Of a stretch of DNA of 6,058 bases, positions 5,763 through 6,058 are shown piece by piece. Within the stretch, counting starts at the first letter, position 1. Every line of letters starts with the position of its first letter. The notes beneath the pieces were generated by a model, which was not told the origin of the DNA, ran no database searches, and worked only from the letters and a program-made list of their open reading frames with translations. Source of the DNA: Candidatus Ratteibacteria bacterium (GTDB taxonomy: Bacteria > Ratteibacteria > UBA8468 > B48-G9 > JAFGKM01); assembly GCA_028697565.1 (NCBI GenBank), contig JAQVEU010000054.1:1-6058 (forward strand). Direction: 5' to 3'. The position numbers and the translations under genes are program-made.

Positions 5763-5947
5763 TAAATCCCCTCTAACCCCCCTTTATAAAGGGGGAAGTA
5801 CGGCTTCTCCCTCCTTTTCCAAAGGAGGGTTGGGATGGATTTTGTTTAAAATCTCCCCCCGCCCCTCTTTAATAAAGAGGGGGGCATAAAGGGAAGGAAG
5901 GTGGGGATGGATTTTTCTTAATTTTTCAATCTTTCAATCCAAAATAG

Positions 5948-5976
5948 TTGACAAAAATGACTAAATAATTTATAAA
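5948..5976 (+). promoter_or_regulatory. Near-consensus sigma-70 promoter for aldo/keto reductase
   Basis: A perfect TTGACA (5948-5953), a 17-nt spacer and TATAAA (5971-5976, five of six) form the best promoter in the window. Transcription would start near 5983, leaving about 13 nt of leader that holds the GGGAGGAG ribosome binding site (5985-5992). Confidence 0.75.
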
Positions 5977-5995
5977 TTTCGTATGGGAGGAGAAA

Positions 5996-6058
5996 ATGCT
6001 ATATAGAGATTTTGGCAATACCGGTGTTAAAACATCCATCCTTGGTTTTGGCACAATG
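5996..6058 (+). CDS. Aldo/keto reductase, N-terminal fragment
   Basis: Only the first 21 codons are inside the window. They read MLYRDFGNTGVKTSILGFGT and a further Met. This matches the opening strand of the aldo/keto reductase TIM barrel, in which the YR-LG-TG-----LG-G pattern precedes the cofactor-binding core. These enzymes reduce aldehydes or ketones with NAD(P)H; the substrate cannot be told from this fragment. The MLYRDFG opening is also common in the bacterial subgroup with a C-terminal iron-sulfur domain, but that part is out of view. GGGAGGAG just upstream and the strong promoter at 5948-5976 fix the start. It is the first gene of its own transcript, co-directional with thiE and divergent from rmuC. 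Confidence 0.8.
   Translation, partial: MLYRDFGNTGVKTSILGFGTM

Larger units (their letters stand above)
5467..5915. repeat. Right cluster of short palindromic repeats
   Basis: This gene-free stretch contains at least nine inverted repeats: 5473-5496, CTCCCC/GGGGAG (5535-5553), CCCCTCTTT/AAAGAGGGG (5572-5591), TCTCCCTTT/AAAGGGAGA (5609-5629), CCTTCCTTT/AAAGGAAGG (5677-5697), a copy of the 32-bp module (5731-5762), the perfect palindrome CCCCCTTTATAAAGGGGG (5778-5795), CCCTCCTTT/AAAGGAGGG (5809-5829) and CCCCTCTTT/AAAGAGGGG (5862-5882). Three are followed by a GGATGGATTTT-type tail, at about 5701, 5833 and 5905. Apparent open frames here are repeat translation, not genes. Positions 5636-5685 are almost pure pyrimidine. 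The modules match the left cluster in reverse complement but in different order. Confidence 0.75.

Noticed and set aside
5632..5889. Open frame of 85 codons on the plus strand in the right repeat cluster
   Set aside because: Its translation is only repeats of the palindromic modules (KGGLGWIL-like words). It has no ribosome binding site and no plausible protein composition.

Overview
The window is an AT-leaning piece of a bacterial chromosome. The coding parts are rich in A/T-ending codons and most starts have good GGAG-type ribosome binding sites. The organism is a Gram-negative-type (two-membrane) bacterium, because it encodes an OmpH/Skp-like periplasmic chaperone. The gaps are packed with short C/T-rich or G/A-rich palindromic repeats, a style I associate with uncultivated candidate-phylum genomes such as Omnitrophota. 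That taxonomic hint is an inference and is weak.

Layout. Positions 1-503 carry no gene. They hold a block of three hairpins (1-130), a cluster of palindromic repeats (131-380) and a promoter (454-482). A plus-strand operon follows: thiE (thiamine phosphate synthase), a kbl-type glycine C-acetyltransferase, and tdh (L-threonine 3-dehydrogenase), with the last two overlapping by 11 bases. Positions 3505-3708 separate convergent genes and carry a 46-bp tandem repeat. On the minus strand lie rmuC (4228-5409) and, downstream of it, an OmpH/Skp-like gene (3709-4158). Positions 5410-5995 are a second gene-free gap filled by a larger palindromic repeat cluster, ending in a near-consensus promoter. 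That promoter reads into the first 21 codons of an aldo/keto reductase cut by the window edge.

How the genes work together. Tdh oxidises L-threonine to 2-amino-3-ketobutyrate, and Kbl cleaves this with CoA to glycine and acetyl-CoA, so the pair is a complete threonine-to-glycine route. ThiE joins the pyrimidine and thiazole halves of thiamine. Its link to threonine breakdown is not obvious, and no TPP riboswitch is visible ahead of it. RmuC (a membrane-anchored, nuclease-related DNA maintenance protein) and the OmpH-like chaperone are probably co-transcribed but functionally separate.

The most unusual content is non-coding. Copies of a 32-bp palindromic module occur in opposite orientation on the two sides of the five-gene block. 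About a dozen short hairpins keep their architecture while their stem sequences change. The hairpin block at the left edge contains two hairpins with near-identical 12-nt loops and a compensatory stem change. No clearly new protein system is present.
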